From assembly GCA_030018645.1 (NCBI GenBank), contig JASEHX010000086.1, positions 1 to 5,744 of the forward strand: a DNA stretch of 5,744 bases, given 5' to 3'. This document shows positions 5,711 to 5,744 of this stretch, one piece after another. This DNA comes from Candidatus Margulisiibacteriota bacterium. GTDB taxonomy: Bacteria > Margulisbacteria > WOR-1 > O2-12-FULL-45-9. Below the pieces are notes generated by a model. The model made no database searches, was not told the origin of the DNA, and was given only the letters and a program-made list of their open reading frames with translations. Position 1 is the stretch's first letter. Every line of letters begins with the position of its first letter. The translations under genes were made by a program, and so were the position numbers.

Positions 5711-5744
5711 GCTAACGATCAAAACTCCCCCCTCTCCCAGTGGG
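5711..5744. repeat. Possible half of an intergenic palindromic repeat at the window edge
   Basis: The edge reads CTCCCCCCTCTCCCAGTGGG. CCCA and TGGG already pair around a single G, and the C/T-rich left arm would continue as a hairpin if the sequence beyond reads AGAGGG. CCCTCACCC at 5701-5709 resembles the opening of REP-like intergenic repeats of many bacteria. Only half is visible, so this is tentative. It would lie in the upstream region of the minus-strand gene. Confidence 0.25.

Overview
The window is bacterial. The genes are closely packed, start at ATG with Shine-Dalgarno sequences, and include one near-consensus sigma-70-type promoter and one clean intrinsic terminator. No genus can be named from the sequence. 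The mix of a PTPS-related/YfhO-like membrane glycosyltransferase, a Thr-tract surface protein, a GxxExxY gene and a GspE/PilB-type ATPase would fit an uncultured candidate-phylum bacterium (Margulisbacteria/Saganbacteria or Omnitrophota-like). That is an impression, not a result.

Layout, left to right. (1) 1-2016: a large GT-C-like membrane protein. Its callable start is ATG 211, but clearly homologous sequence continues upstream in frame to codon 49. There a stop and a run of six T show that the true N-terminus lies in another frame. (2) 2013-2041: a TTGACA-17-CATAAT promoter straddling the stop codon of gene 1. It drives (3) 2077-3702, an exported or membrane-anchored protein of 541 aa. This has a Thr-rich linker, a beta-sandwich-like domain, a long degenerate Pro-Ser-Gly repeat region and a second Thr-rich tail, and it is closed by a terminator at 3708-3747. 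(4) About 3855-4439: a small cassette carrying one GxxExxY (PDDEXK_3-type) gene between long imperfect inverted repeats built from spaced cgaatt units. (5) 4422-5459: a GspE/PilB-type secretion/pilus ATPase. It lacks its N-terminal domain, and its recognisable homology begins just outside the right inverted repeat. It also lacks the usual tetracysteine motif and a second C-terminal segment. (6) 5438-5689, minus strand: a small cysteine-rich protein of unknown function, overlapping the ATPase tail to tail. (7) The right edge holds half of what may be an intergenic palindromic repeat.

How they relate. Genes 1 and 2 both look like cell-envelope genes but have separate transcription signals. The most interesting part is 3750-5460. 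An apparent mobile or selfish GxxExxY cassette sits exactly at the truncated 5' end of the ATPase and supplies that gene's only good start codon, inside its own terminal repeat. The best reading is a decaying ATPase locus invaded by a multicopy-type cassette. A shortened ATPase that still works is the alternative. I see no CRISPR array, tRNA, rRNA or complete transposase.
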